A DNA stretch of 64,000 nt from CADEEN01 sp963783785. Lineage in GTDB: Bacteria; Pseudomonadota; Gammaproteobacteria; Burkholderiales; Burkholderiaceae_C. The stretch is from assembly GCA_963783785.1 (NCBI GenBank), contig CAWAOQ010000009.1, positions 62,001 through 126,000 on the forward strand, given 5' to 3'. Both the position numbers and the translations under genes were made by a program. The notes beneath the pieces are model-generated. The model did no database searches. It had not been told where the DNA came from and was given only the letters and a program-made list of their open reading frames with translations. Of the stretch, positions 35,675-44,502 are shown in pieces; the first letter of the stretch is position 1, and each line of letters begins with the position of its first letter.

Positions 35675-36369
35675 AGCGTGGCGCCCTCTTCCTCGAACAT
35701 GCGTCGGAGCAGCGGCACGGTAATCGCACGACGCTGGGACAAGGAGAACTCGTCGAGTCGCTCGAGCAGCGCCATGAGGTGCTGCAGGTCCCGCGAAAAG
35801 CGGGTCAGCAGATAGTCCATCACCTCATCGGACAGGAACACCGCCCGGCGATCAGCCTCTCGCCGCAAGGCCGCGCGGGCATCGTGCTCGCCCAGCGGCT
35901 CGAGCGCGAAGACATGGCCCCAGCCGAGCCTGCTGCGCAGGTCATCGCGAAGCGGCAAGTCGATCGGCGGCAAGTTGCCCGCCGCGGCGATCTGCACACC
36001 GTGCGCGCCGGCCTCGATGAACAACGCGAAAGCGGCTTGCTGCTGGGCATCGTCGAAGCCCTCGCAACCGTCCAACACCAGCAGCGCGGCGTGTTCATCG
36101 AAGGGCCAGGGCGGGGCGCTCCGCGTGTCGTACCAGGCGACCCGCAGGCCGCGCTCTTGCGCCGCATGAGCCAGTGCGCGCAGCAGATGCGTCTTGCCAC
36201 AGCCGCGCGGCCCCCACAGGTACACCGGCGCTGGCGCCTGCTGCACTGCATGCGGCAAGGCACCCACCAACGTACGCAGGTGCGCCAGGGCAGCGCCGTT
36301 TGCACCAGGCACGTAGCCGTCGAACGTGTGCAAAGGCGCGGGAGCGATGGCCAAGGGAATTTGGCGCAT
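35671..36369 (-). CDS. hda: DnaA regulatory inactivator Hda
   Basis: The 232-residue AAA+ protein works with the beta clamp to hydrolyse DnaA-ATP. The N-terminal MRQIPLAIAPAP contains the QIPLA-type clamp-binding motif. Walker A is GPRGCGKTHLL and Walker B is ALLVLDGCEGF, with Gly where a second acidic residue is usual. Sensor and box VII regions follow (FSRDLQHLMALLERLDEFSL). Beta-proteobacterial Hda often departs from the canonical Walker B. The stop overlaps the HAD start. Confidence 0.9.
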   Translation of the reverse strand: MRQIPLAIAPAPLHTFDGYVPGANGAALAHLRTLVGALPHAVQQAPAPVYLWGPRGCGKTHLLRALAHAAQERGLRVAWYDTRSAPPWPFDEHAALLVLDGCEGFDDAQQQAAFALFIEAGAHGVQIAAAGNLPPIDLPLRDDLRSRLGWGHVFALEPLGEHDARAALRREADRRAVFLSDEVMDYLLTRFSRDLQHLMALLERLDEFSLSQRRAITVPLLRRMFEEEGATL

Positions 36370-36373
36370 GGCG

Positions 36374-36529
36374 TCAGCCCAGGTGCAATCGGCCTGCGAC
36401 CTGGGCCGCGCTCAAACGACGCAGCACCACCGCTGTCAGCACGCGGAACGACATCCTGAACAGCCGCACGGCAATTCGTGCCAAAGCCGCCCGGGCCAGG
36501 CCTCGTGGTTGGGCAGGTTCAAGTGGCAT
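36374..36529 (-). CDS. Possible 51-codon small ORF upstream of hda
   Basis: An ATG at 36529 opens a frame of 51 codons ending 4 nt before the hda ATG. The peptide is basic with hydrophobic stretches (MPLEPAQPRGLARAALARI, then LFRMSFRVLTAVVLRRL), compatible with a short membrane-associated helix. The upstream CAGG is a weak ribosome site. It may be a real small protein, a leader feeding ribosomes to hda, or chance. No family is recognised. Confidence 0.25.
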   Translation of the reverse strand: MPLEPAQPRGLARAALARIAVRLFRMSFRVLTAVVLRRLSAAQVAGRLHLG

Positions 36530-36546
36530 CGAAAGACCTGGCAGGC

Positions 36547-37413
36547 TCAATGCAGACGGGGTCGACCTGCACGCCGCAATTCGGCCAGCCGCTCGCGGAG
36601 CGCGCCGGCGTCGTCGGCCACGGGATGTCGTTCAAGGTAGGCACTGAGATCGGCAGCAGCAGCGGCGTGGTCACCCAGTTCGGCGAGTACCAAGGCTCGA
36701 TCACGGCGCTCATCCCAAGCTTCGGGCAGCAACACGACCAGCCGCTGTTGCACGGCCAGCAAGCGTGGCCAGTCCTCTGCGCTGCGATGGATCTCCTTGA
36801 GATTGCGCAGCAAACGTGCCAGCACGTCTCGACCACTCGCGGCCTGCAGGAACAAGCCCAGCGGTGCGTCGAATTCCCCGGTCAGCCCCTGCCGATGACG
36901 GTAAGGCATCAGGCGCTCTTCGAGCGTCTCACGCGATAGCGACTGGCCAGAGAACGGATCGATGACCACCTCGCCTTGCGGCATCTTCACCTTGACCAGG
37001 AAGTGGCCCGGAAAGGAGACCGGCCGCGCATCCAGGCCGATCTGTTGCGCAATTTCGATGTACAGCAGTGCCAGTGATATCGGAATGCCCCGCCGCGTTG
37101 CCAAGACGCGGTGAAGATAGCTGTTATCGGGGTCGTAGTAGTCGTTGACATTGCCGGCGAAACCCAGTTCCTGAAAGAAGTAGCGATTCAGGTAACGCAG
37201 TCTCTGCAGCGGGCTGGTGTCGGCCGCAATGCGCTGCTTGAGCTTGACCGCCAGCACGTCGATCTGCGCCAGCACGGTCTGGATGTCAAGCGTCGGCTCG
37301 TCGTCCTGGGCAATCGCGATGGCCGCTTCAAGTTGCGTGAACTGTCGGTCATCGGCGACCAAGGTCGCGAAGTAATCCAGCACCGTGGGCGCATCGAAGC
37401 GCAGCGAACTCAT
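36547..37413 (-). CDS. sirB1: SirB1/transglutaminase-like protein with TPR tail
   Basis: The 288-residue protein has a SirB1-type transglutaminase-like core: LRYLNRYFFQELGFAGNVND, YYDPDNSYLHRVLATRRGIP and SLALLYIEIAQQIGLDARPV. It then has FPGHFLVKVKMPQGEVVIDPF with the His/Asp pair. A C-terminal TPR-like part follows (EDWPRLLAVQQRLVVLLPEA). The biochemical function is unknown; it is widely conserved in proteobacteria. murJ lies 15 nt upstream on the same strand. Confidence 0.88.
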   Translation of the reverse strand: MSSLRFDAPTVLDYFATLVADDRQFTQLEAAIAIAQDDEPTLDIQTVLAQIDVLAVKLKQRIAADTSPLQRLRYLNRYFFQELGFAGNVNDYYDPDNSYLHRVLATRRGIPISLALLYIEIAQQIGLDARPVSFPGHFLVKVKMPQGEVVIDPFSGQSLSRETLEERLMPYRHRQGLTGEFDAPLGLFLQAASGRDVLARLLRNLKEIHRSAEDWPRLLAVQQRLVVLLPEAWDERRDRALVLAELGDHAAAAADLSAYLERHPVADDAGALRERLAELRRAGRPRLH

Positions 37414-37428
37414 GTGTTTCAGTGTAGG

Positions 37429-38985
37429 TCAGCCGTGGCGCATGAACTGCCGCGGCCGCATGCCGCACAACGCAAGCAGCGCAAAGTACAACAGCGCCGC
37501 GCCGACGAGTACCGCCGCCAGCGCCGCAATCCGCCAGCCCCACCGCGGAGCGAGGCTGATCCAGTCGATGCGCCAGGCCGCCCAGCCGAGCCACGCCGCC
37601 AGCACTGACGTGGCCAGCAGCAGGCGCGCAATGAAGGGGCCCCAGCCCGGTGACGGCGTGTACAGGCCGCCGCGACGCAGGCCGATCAGCAGGCAGCCGG
37701 CGTTGACCAACGCCCCCAGTCCGATCGACAGGGCCAGCCCAGCGTGGCCGAGCCAGGGCACGAACATCGCGTTCATCACCTGCGTGGCCAGCAGCACGGC
37801 CACGGCGATCTTCACCGGCGTACGGATGTCCTGCCGGGCATAGAAGCCCGGCGCAAGCACCTTCACGGCAACCAGCCCGATCAAGCCGACGCCGTAGCCG
37901 CGCAGCGCCGCCACGGTCTGGGCAACGTCGCGGGGAGTGAATGCTCCGTAGTGATAGAGGACCGCCACCAGCGGCTCGGGAAACACGATCAGCGCCGCTG
38001 CGCAGGGCAAGGCCAGCAGCAACACCAAGCGCAGACCCCAATCGAGCAGACCGGCGTAGCGGCCCGCGTCGTCCTGTGCCTGCGCGGCTGACAACTGCGG
38101 CAACAGGACCACGCCCAACGCCACGCCGAGCAGCGCGGTCGGAAACTCCATCAAGCGGTCGGCGTATGTCAGCCAGGAGACCGCACCCACACCCACATGC
38201 GACGCAATCTGGGTGTTGATCAGCAGTGAGATCTGCGCCACCGACACGCCCAGAAGTGCCGGCGCCATCTGCTTGAGCACGCCACCGACGCCTGGGTGTC
38301 GCCAGGCCTCACGCACGCCCGAAGGCGACAGCCCGATGCGCGGGAAGCAGCCGATGCGGGCCAGCGCCGGCACCTGCACGGCCAGCTGCAGCACGCCACC
38401 GGCCATCACGCCGGCCGCCAGCGCGTAGATCGGCTCGATGCCCCAGGCTCTGAACCAGGGCACGCCCCACCACGCCGCGGCGATGACGGCAAGGTTCAGC
38501 AATACCGGCGTGGCAGCCGGCACCGCAAAGTGTTTCCAGGTGTTGAGGATGCCAGCCGCCAGCGCCACCAGCGACATGCATGCGATGTACGGGAACATCC
38601 AGCGGGTCATCAGCACGGCATCGTCGAAACGCGCGAGGCCCGACGCCATCAGCCACACGATCACCGGTGCGGCTACCACGCCTGCCGCGCTGGTGACCAG
38701 CAGCGCCCAGGCCAGCACGGTCGCGACAGCGTCGATCAGCCGGTGCGTGACCGCTTCGCCATCACGCGCGCGACTGGCGGCCAGCATCGGCACGAACGCC
38801 TGAGAAAAGGCGCCCTCGGCAAACAGCCGCCGCAACAGGTTGGGGATGCGGAAGGCAACGTTGAAGGCGTCGGTGGTGGCATTTGCGCCGAAGGTCGCTG
38901 CCACCAGCAACTCGCGGACGAGGCCGGTGATGCGCGATGCCAGGGTCAACAGGGAGACGGTGGAGGCAGCCTTGAGCAGGTTCAT
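37429..38985 (-). CDS. murJ: Lipid II flippase MurJ
   Basis: The 518-residue MOP-superfamily membrane protein moves lipid II across the inner membrane for peptidoglycan synthesis. It begins MNLLKAASTVSLLTLASRIT and GLVRELLVAATFGA, then TDAFNVAFRIPNLLRRLFAEG and AFSQAFVPM, the MurJ hallmark. About 14 helices follow, with GFYARQDIRTPVKI in the C-terminal half. The start at 38985 gives the canonical N-terminus. It diverges from rpsT. Confidence 0.96.
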   Translation of the reverse strand: MNLLKAASTVSLLTLASRITGLVRELLVAATFGANATTDAFNVAFRIPNLLRRLFAEGAFSQAFVPMLAASRARDGEAVTHRLIDAVATVLAWALLVTSAAGVVAAPVIVWLMASGLARFDDAVLMTRWMFPYIACMSLVALAAGILNTWKHFAVPAATPVLLNLAVIAAAWWGVPWFRAWGIEPIYALAAGVMAGGVLQLAVQVPALARIGCFPRIGLSPSGVREAWRHPGVGGVLKQMAPALLGVSVAQISLLINTQIASHVGVGAVSWLTYADRLMEFPTALLGVALGVVLLPQLSAAQAQDDAGRYAGLLDWGLRLVLLLALPCAAALIVFPEPLVAVLYHYGAFTPRDVAQTVAALRGYGVGLIGLVAVKVLAPGFYARQDIRTPVKIAVAVLLATQVMNAMFVPWLGHAGLALSIGLGALVNAGCLLIGLRRGGLYTPSPGWGPFIARLLLATSVLAAWLGWAAWRIDWISLAPRWGWRIAALAAVLVGAALLYFALLALCGMRPRQFMRHG

Positions 38986-39037
38986 GCGATGGTGGCTGCA
39001 CGCAAGCCGATGGGCCGTGCAAGGCCGAAGCAACGCG

Positions 39038-39043
39038 ATTATA
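39038..39043 (-). promoter_or_regulatory. -10 element of murJ
   Basis: TATAAT (in CTATCTATAATCGCG on the minus strand) lies 53 nt upstream of the murJ start. A matching -35 is not evident. It is back to back with the rpsT promoter. Confidence 0.5.
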
Positions 39044-39075
39044 GATAGCACCTACTAACGTCTCGGCTGCGCTGT

Positions 39076-39105
39076 TTGCGGCTGCGGGGTCGGTCGTGCT
39101 ATAGT
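39076..39105 (+). promoter_or_regulatory. rpsT promoter (TTGCGG, 18 nt, TGC-TATAGT)
   Basis: The -35-like TTGCGG (39076-39081), 18-nt spacer and TATAGT (39100-39105), with TG upstream, give a plausible extended -10 promoter 32 nt before the rpsT ATG. The mRNA leader would be only about 25 nt. Confidence 0.6.
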
Positions 39106-39137
39106 TTCCGGCTGCCTTAACTGCTACCCTTTTCAGC

Positions 39138-39440
39138 ATGGCCACCTCGTCCAAAGCCAAGAAGAAGACCGTTCGCCTCGCCTCTGGCCGCAAGCGTGCG
39201 CGCCAGGACGTCAAGCTCAATGCGGGGAACACGGCGCTGCGCTCCAAGTTCCGCACCGTCGTCAAGAACGTGCAGAAGGCCGTGGCGACGGGGGACAAGG
39301 GCAAGGCCGGCGAGTTGTTCCAACTGGCCCAGAGCGTGATCGACTCGGTGGCCGACAAGGGCATGTTCCACAAGAACAAGGCCGCCCGCCACAAGAGCCG
39401 ACTGGCCGCGAAGGTCAAGTCACTGGCCACGGCCGCCTGA
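39138..39440 (+). CDS. rpsT: 30S ribosomal protein S20
   Basis: The 100-residue basic helical protein has the S20 patterns ASGRKRARQDVKLNAGNTAL, RSKFRTVVKNVQKAV and the C-terminal KGMFHKNKAARHKSRLAAKV. The length is slightly above the E. coli protein (87). The upstream TACCC-rich leader is short. A bidirectional terminator follows at 39459. Confidence 0.97.
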   Translation: MATSSKAKKKTVRLASGRKRARQDVKLNAGNTALRSKFRTVVKNVQKAVATGDKGKAGELFQLAQSVIDSVADKGMFHKNKAARHKSRLAAKVKSLATAA

Positions 39441-39458
39441 CGTTCGGCACTCTGCACA

Positions 39459-39480
39459 AAAGCCCGCCTCGGCGGGCTTT
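39459..39480. terminator. Bidirectional intrinsic terminator between rpsT and the DUF3579 gene
   Basis: AAAGCCCGCC / GGCGGGCTTT form a perfect 10-bp stem with a 2-base gap, flanked by A and T runs on both sides, between convergent genes. The minus-strand stop at 39482 follows at once. Confidence 0.85.
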
Positions 39481-39481
39481 G

Positions 39482-39823
39482 TCATTTCTGCGCGGTCGGG
39501 GGCGCCGGCAACACGCACACTTCGCCGAATTGCAGTTCGTTGTCGCGGGCGAAATTCATCACGAAGTCCCAAGCCATCGGCTCAACACCGCGCAGGGCCT
39601 CGCTGACGATCACGCACTTGATGTCATCGACGACCGTCGGCACGCAGTAGGGCGAGTAGCCGATGAACGCGCCGATCCCGCTACCGCCGCTTTCGGGACG
39701 AAAGCACGACATCGCACTGGCCAGTCGCTCGGCCCAGTCGCTGGGTCGGAACCTGCGGCCGTCCTTGGTGATGCCTTGGATGATGAACTCGCGCGAACGC
39801 TCGGCACCGGGTGGGATGGTCAT
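39482..39823 (-). CDS. DUF3579 protein
   Basis: The 113-residue protein is typical of beta-proteobacterial DUF3579. Seen are SREFIIQGITKDGRRFRPSD and WAERLASAMSCF, then YCVPTVVDDIKCVIVSEAL and MAWDFVMNFARDNELQFGE. The function is unknown; it is commonly next to murJ-rpsT-argD-argF. The ATG at 39823 gives the usual short N-terminus. Longer in-frame extensions are Ala/Arg-rich and unlike the family. Confidence 0.88.
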   Translation of the reverse strand: MTIPPGAERSREFIIQGITKDGRRFRPSDWAERLASAMSCFRPESGGSGIGAFIGYSPYCVPTVVDDIKCVIVSEALRGVEPMAWDFVMNFARDNELQFGEVCVLPAPPTAQK

Positions 39824-40097
39824 GTTCGGGGCAGCAGGCGATGCATTGCTGGCGCGCCTCGGCTTTGTGGGCCAACAGCTGCCAGCACCAATGCCGGTCG
39901 CTGTTGGGGCGCAGGCGCTATTGTGCCTTGGAGGTTGTTGCGGTGCAGCAAACGCTGGTGCCGGCGGGCAGCGCTTCCATGCCATCGCGGCGCACAGGGG
40001 CCGACCCGTAGAATGGCCCTGAGCCGGCGCGTGAGAGGAGTGACGCTGCCGGCCTTTGCGTTTTTCGCAGTCCGATATCGTTGCCATGGAGCCCGCC

Positions 40098-41294
40098 ATG
40101 ACCGCCCCCGCCGAGCCGCACGTGATGAAGACCTACGGGCGGCTGCCGATCGCCCTGACCCACGGACGCGGTTGCCGCGTTTGGGACACCGACGGCCGCG
40201 AATACCTCGACGCGCTGGGCGGCATTGCCGTCAACACGCTGGGGCACGCCCACCCCCGACTGGTTCCCGCGCTGCAGGAGCAGGTAGCCAAGCTGATCCA
40301 CACCAGCAACTACTACCACGTGCCGCTGCAGGAGCAACTCGCCGCCCGGCTCACCGCGCTGTCTGGGCTGACGAACGCGTTCTTCTGCAACAGCGGGCTG
40401 GAGGCCAACGAGGCGGCACTGAAGATCGCGCGCAAGTACGGACACGACCGCGGTATCGAGCGGCCCGAGATCATCGTCTACGAAAAGGCCTTCCACGGCC
40501 GCTCCATCGCCACGTTGTCGGCGACCGGCAATCCGAAGATCCAGGCCGGCTTCGGGCCGCTCGTCGAGGGTTTCGTGCGCGTGCCGTTGAACGATCTGGC
40601 GGCGATCGACGAGGTGTGCGAGACCTGCCCCAACGTCGTCGCGGTATTCCTGGAGACGATCCAGGGCGAAGGTGGCATCAATCCCGCGCGCTGGGAGTAC
40701 CTCGAGGGGCTGCGCCGCGTCTGCGACGAGCAGGACTGGCTGTTGATGCTCGACGAGGTGCAGTGCGGCATCGGTCGCACCGGCAAGTGGTTCGCACACC
40801 AGTGGGCCGGCATCCGACCCGACGTGATGCCTTTGGCCAAGGGCCTGGGCTCTGGCGTACCGATCGGCGCAGTCGTCTGTGGCCCGAAAGCTGCCGAGGT
40901 CCTGGGTCCGGGCAACCACGGCACCACCTTTGGCGGCAATCCGTTGGCGATGCGCGCCGGTGTCGAAACCCTCAGGATCATGGAAGAAGACGACCTGCTG
41001 GCCAATGCCCACAACGTCGGCGCCGCATTGAAGGCCGGGCTCGAACGCGAGTTCTCGGGCGTGGCGGGCGTCGCCGACATCCGCGGCGCCGGGCTGATGA
41101 TCGGCATCGAACTCGACCGTCCCTGCGGCGAGTTGCTTGGTCGTGCCTGCGAGGCCGGCTTGCTGATCAGCGTGACGGCCGACCGTGTGATCCGGCTGGT
41201 GCCGCCACTGATCCTGTCGCCCGAGGAGGCGGCTGAGATCGTGGCTCGGCTCGCGCCGCTGGTGCGGCAGTTCCTCGCTGCGCCCAAGCCATGA
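40098..41294 (+). CDS. argD: Acetylornithine aminotransferase
   Basis: The 398-residue PLP enzyme makes N-acetylornithine for arginine and may also act on succinyldiaminopimelate. Seen are the pyrimidine-stacking region FCNSGLEANEAALKIARKYG, VYEKAFHGRSIATLSATGNP, LLMLDEVQCGIGRTGKWFAH and the PLP lysine in MPLAKGLGSGVPIGA. It also has TTFGGNPLAMRAGVETL. I choose the ATG at 40098 because GGAG lies 8 nt upstream, formed by the alternative start at 40086 itself. The stop overlaps argF (ATGA). Confidence 0.94.
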   Translation: MTAPAEPHVMKTYGRLPIALTHGRGCRVWDTDGREYLDALGGIAVNTLGHAHPRLVPALQEQVAKLIHTSNYYHVPLQEQLAARLTALSGLTNAFFCNSGLEANEAALKIARKYGHDRGIERPEIIVYEKAFHGRSIATLSATGNPKIQAGFGPLVEGFVRVPLNDLAAIDEVCETCPNVVAVFLETIQGEGGINPARWEYLEGLRRVCDEQDWLLMLDEVQCGIGRTGKWFAHQWAGIRPDVMPLAKGLGSGVPIGAVVCGPKAAEVLGPGNHGTTFGGNPLAMRAGVETLRIMEEDDLLANAHNVGAALKAGLEREFSGVAGVADIRGAGLMIGIELDRPCGELLGRACEAGLLISVTADRVIRLVPPLILSPEEAAEIVARLAPLVRQFLAAPKP

Positions 41295-42224
41295 AACCCG
41301 GTGACGCACTGATGAAGCACTACCTGCAGTTCAAGGATCTTCGTGCCGAGGAATACGCCTACCTGTTCGAGCGCACGCGCATCATCAAGACTCGCTTCAA
41401 GAATTACGAGAAGTACCAGCCACTCGTGGACCGCACGCTGGCGATGATCTTCGAGAAGGCCAGCACCCGCACCCGCGTCAGCTTCGAGGCGGGCATGTAC
41501 CAGATGGGCGGCTCGGTGGTCCACCTGACCACCGGCGACAGCCAACTCGGACGCGCCGAGCCGGTGGAGGACTCGGCGCGCGTGATCAGCCGCATGGTCG
41601 ACATCGTGATGATCCGCACCTTCGAGCAGAAGAAGATCGAAGGGTTTGCCGCGCACTCGCGCGTACCGGTCATCAATGGTCTGACCAACGAATACCACCC
41701 GTGCCAGATTCTGGCCGACGTCTTCACCTTCATCGAGCACCGCGGTGCGATCCAGGGCAAGGTGGTGGCCTGGGTCGGCGACGGCAACAACATGGCCAAC
41801 ACCTGGCTGCAGGCCGCCGAGATCCTCGGCTTCAAGGTGCACGTCAGCACGCCCAGTGGTTACGAGGTCGACCCCGCGGTGGCCGGCGTTTCGCGCAGCG
41901 ATTGCTACCAGGTCTTCGACGATCCGTTCGAGGCCTGTCGCGGCGCGCACCTGGTGACGACCGACGTCTGGACCAGCATGGGCTATGAGGCCGAAAACGC
42001 CGCGCGCCTGAAGGCTTTCGCCAACTGGTGCGTCGACGCAGCGCCTGATGGCCGCGGCACGCAGCGATGCACTGTTCATGCACTGCCTGCCGGCGCACCG
42101 CGGCGAGGAAGTCTCGGCAGCGGTGATCGACGGCCCGCAGTCGGTGGTCTGGGACGAAGCCGAGAACCGGATGCACGTGCAGAAGGCCCTGATGGAGTAC
42201 CTGCTGCTGGGCCGCATCGGTTGA
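41291..42224 (+). CDS. argF: Ornithine carbamoyltransferase, frameshifted
   Basis: OTCase condenses ornithine and carbamoyl phosphate to citrulline. Seen are FEKASTRTRVSFEAGMYQMG, DSARVISRMVD, the carbamoyl-phosphate region TNEYHPCQILADVFT and VAWVGDGNNMANTW. Near base 42044 one extra C shifts the frame after WCVDAA. The corrected end contains the ornithine loop DALFMHCLPAHRGEEVS and finishes MEYLLLGRIG at 42222-42224. The uncorrected translation lacks this essential loop. The start at 41291 couples with argD; an ATG at 41312 (MKHYLQFKD) may be the functional start. Confidence 0.88.
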
Positions 42225-42250
42225 CGCGACTGGCGGCAGACCGGTCGCGT
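42224..42250. terminator. Hairpin between convergent argF and thioesterase genes
   Basis: ACGCGAC and GTCGCGT form a 7-bp stem around a 13-base loop in the 25-nt gap. It is a weak bidirectional terminator candidate without T-tract. Confidence 0.35.
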
Positions 42251-42669
42251 CACGCCATCACGTAGCGAGCGAGGCCGGCACGCACATCGTCGGGCAACCG
42301 CTGCGGCCGGTGCGTGTCAAGCGAGGTGCATACCAGCACCTGTCGAAGCCGTGCACACAAGCTGTCGTCAGCGACGAACACCACCTGCAGTTCGAGCGAA
42401 CTGCAGCCGACTTTCTTGACTGCCAGCCGTTGCGTCAGGCGATCGCCGATGTGGCACACGGCGGTGAAGTCCACTTCCAGCCGCACAGTCGGCAGGCCGA
42501 GCCGGCGCTGCATGATGAAGTCGGCGTAGCGAACGCCAAGGCCATCGTCGAACCAGCGCTCGACGAGGGTGTTCAACATCACCAGGTACTGTGGGAAGAA
42601 CACGATGCCTGCCGGGTCGCAGTGGGAAAAGCGCACCGTCTCCTCGTGGATGAACTCCACACCGGCCAT
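42250..42669 (-). CDS. 4-hydroxybenzoyl-CoA thioesterase-like hotdog protein
   Basis: This is a 139-residue hotdog thioesterase. RFSHCDPAGIVFFPQYLVML has the catalytic Asp of the 4-HBT type I fold (D-P-A-G), and VDFTAVCHIGDRLTQRLAV follows. Its ATG overlaps the ligase stop (ATGA), so the two act together. It probably hydrolyses an aromatic CoA ester such as aminobenzoyl-CoA to recover CoA or relieve trapping. A substrate in anthranilate metabolism is inference from context. Confidence 0.85.
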   Translation of the reverse strand: MAGVEFIHEETVRFSHCDPAGIVFFPQYLVMLNTLVERWFDDGLGVRYADFIMQRRLGLPTVRLEVDFTAVCHIGDRLTQRLAVKKVGCSSLELQVVFVADDSLCARLRQVLVCTSLDTHRPQRLPDDVRAGLARYVMA

Positions 42670-44303
42670 CAACGGCTTTCGCGAAGGCGAAACCGCTGCA
42701 GCTTGCCGGTCTCGGTGCGCGGCAGCGTGTCGCGGAACTCGATCGCGCGCGGATACTTGTACGGCGCGACGGTCTGCTTGACGAAGTCCTGCAGGGCCTT
42801 GGCCATCGCAGCGTCCGGCGCCTGACCGGGCTTGAGCACGACGAAGGCCTTGACGATCTGCCCGCGCTCTTCGTCGGCAACCCCGACCACGCCGCACTCG
42901 GCCACCGCCGGGTGCAACAGCAGCGCGCTCTCGACCTCCGGCCCGGCAATGTTGTAGCCGCCGCTGATGATCATGTCGTCGGTGCGTGCCTGGTAGACGA
43001 ACTGGCCATCGACCGGATCGATCAGGTAGGCATCACCGGTCAGATTCCAGCCGTCCTGCACGTAGGTCGTCTGCCGTTCGTCCGCCAGGTACTTGCACCC
43101 TGTCGGCCCGCGCACCGCCAGCCGCCCGACCTGACCTGGTGGCAGCGGCTGGCCGTCGTCACCAAGCACGCAGGCCTCGTAGCCCGGGACCGCGTAGCCG
43201 GTCGCACCGCCCCGCGCCTGCTCTTCGGTCGCCGAGATGAAGATGTGCAGCAGTTCGGTCGAACCGATGCCATCGATGATCTGAATGCCGGTGGCGTCGT
43301 GCCACAACTTGCGTGTCGCCGCCGGCAGCGCCTCGCCGGCCGACACGCACTTGCGCAGGCTGGACAGGTCATGCTGGGCCGCCTGCAGCGCGATCGCGCG
43401 GTACGCGGTTGGCGACGTGAAGCACACCGTTGCGCGGTACGACCCGATCGCCGCCGCCAGCGCGTCGGGGCCGGCCTTCTCCACCAGCACGCAGGCGGCG
43501 CCAATGCTCATCGGGAACAGCAGCAGACCACCAAGCCCGAAAGTGAACGCCAGCGGCGGGCTGCCGATGAAGACATCGCTCGGCGCAGCACGCAGCACGT
43601 GCGGCGGCCAGCAGGCGCAGGCGGCCATCACGTCGCGATGGAAATGCATCGCGGCCTTCGGTTGACCGGTGGTGCCAGAGGTGAAGGCGATGATGCACGT
43701 ATCGTCTGCGGCCGTGTCGACATTGGCAAAGCTGTCCGGTTTGGCCGCCATCGCGGCCTCGAGCCCGCTGCCGGCTGCCCCGTTGAACAGCCGCAACTGC
43801 GTCAGTGTCGGGCACTGCGCGCGAGCCAACTCGAGCTCCTCGGCCAACCGGGCATCGACGAGGGCATGCGTGATTTCAGCCTTGGCCACGATGGTCGTCA
43901 GCTCGCGCGCGCGCAGCAGGGGCATCGTGCCGACCGCGATGCCGCCGGCCTTGACCACGCCAAACCAGCATGCCGCCAACATCGGGCTGTTGGCGCCGCG
44001 CAGCAGCACGCGATTGCCAGGTACGAGACCCATGTCCTCCACGAGCACGCGCGCGATGCGACTGGCCCGACGCTGCAGTTCGGCGTAGGTCCAGCGGATC
44101 GGCGCGCCGTCGGGTGCAGCGCCGAGCACAGCGATTCGTTCGCCATCCCCGTTGGTGACCCAGCGGTCGAGCAGTTCACTGGCGCAGTTCAGTCGCAAGC
44201 CGAATTGCAGCTCGGGCAACCCGAAGATCAGTCGCGGCAGTTGCTCGGGCGGTGGCACCCTGTCGCGGGCGAAGGAGTCGAAGGGCGGACGGCTCATGGT
44301 CAT
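42669..44303 (-). CDS. Aromatic acid CoA ligase, probably 2-aminobenzoate-CoA ligase
   Basis: The 544-residue ANL-superfamily ligase makes an acyl-adenylate and then the CoA ester. Seen are the P-loop FTSGTTGQPKAAMHFHRD, motif GIGSTELLHIF, DGWNLTGDAYLIDPVD, ARTDDMIISGGYNIAGPEVE and the catalytic C-terminal lysine in RTETGKLQRFRL. It resembles benzoate/2-aminobenzoate-CoA ligases. Divergence from kynBUA, whose end product is anthranilate, makes 2-aminobenzoate the likely substrate. ATGs at 44303 and 44297 are both possible; no clear ribosome site decides. Confidence 0.83.
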   Translation of the reverse strand: MTMSRPPFDSFARDRVPPPEQLPRLIFGLPELQFGLRLNCASELLDRWVTNGDGERIAVLGAAPDGAPIRWTYAELQRRASRIARVLVEDMGLVPGNRVLLRGANSPMLAACWFGVVKAGGIAVGTMPLLRARELTTIVAKAEITHALVDARLAEELELARAQCPTLTQLRLFNGAAGSGLEAAMAAKPDSFANVDTAADDTCIIAFTSGTTGQPKAAMHFHRDVMAACACWPPHVLRAAPSDVFIGSPPLAFTFGLGGLLLFPMSIGAACVLVEKAGPDALAAAIGSYRATVCFTSPTAYRAIALQAAQHDLSSLRKCVSAGEALPAATRKLWHDATGIQIIDGIGSTELLHIFISATEEQARGGATGYAVPGYEACVLGDDGQPLPPGQVGRLAVRGPTGCKYLADERQTTYVQDGWNLTGDAYLIDPVDGQFVYQARTDDMIISGGYNIAGPEVESALLLHPAVAECGVVGVADEERGQIVKAFVVLKPGQAPDAAMAKALQDFVKQTVAPYKYPRAIEFRDTLPRTETGKLQRFRLRESR

Positions 44304-44338
44304 GCAGGACGGGTCTGGCCACTGTAGCGCCGAGCGGG

Positions 44339-44359
44339 GGTGCAACGTGTCGGTGCAAC
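44339..44359. repeat. Direct repeat GGTGCAAC in the kyn divergent promoter region
   Basis: GGTGCAAC occurs at 44339-44346 and 44352-44359, 13 bases apart start to start, in the 199-bp spacer between the ligase and kynB. Tandem half-sites in a divergent promoter could bind a regulator; Lrp/AsnC-type KynR controls such operons elsewhere. No palindrome or strong promoter is seen. Confidence 0.3.
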
Positions 44360-44502
44360 CCCGGTGCCGCGAACGGTTCTATCATCGCCGACAGCATGTA
44401 TCTGACGATCGACACGACCGCGAAGTGCGTGAGGGCGCGCCGGCGCGGTGGTGGCGTCGAATGCGCCGCCCTGGCGCGGCGCACGCCCTGCCGAGGGCCC
44501 CG

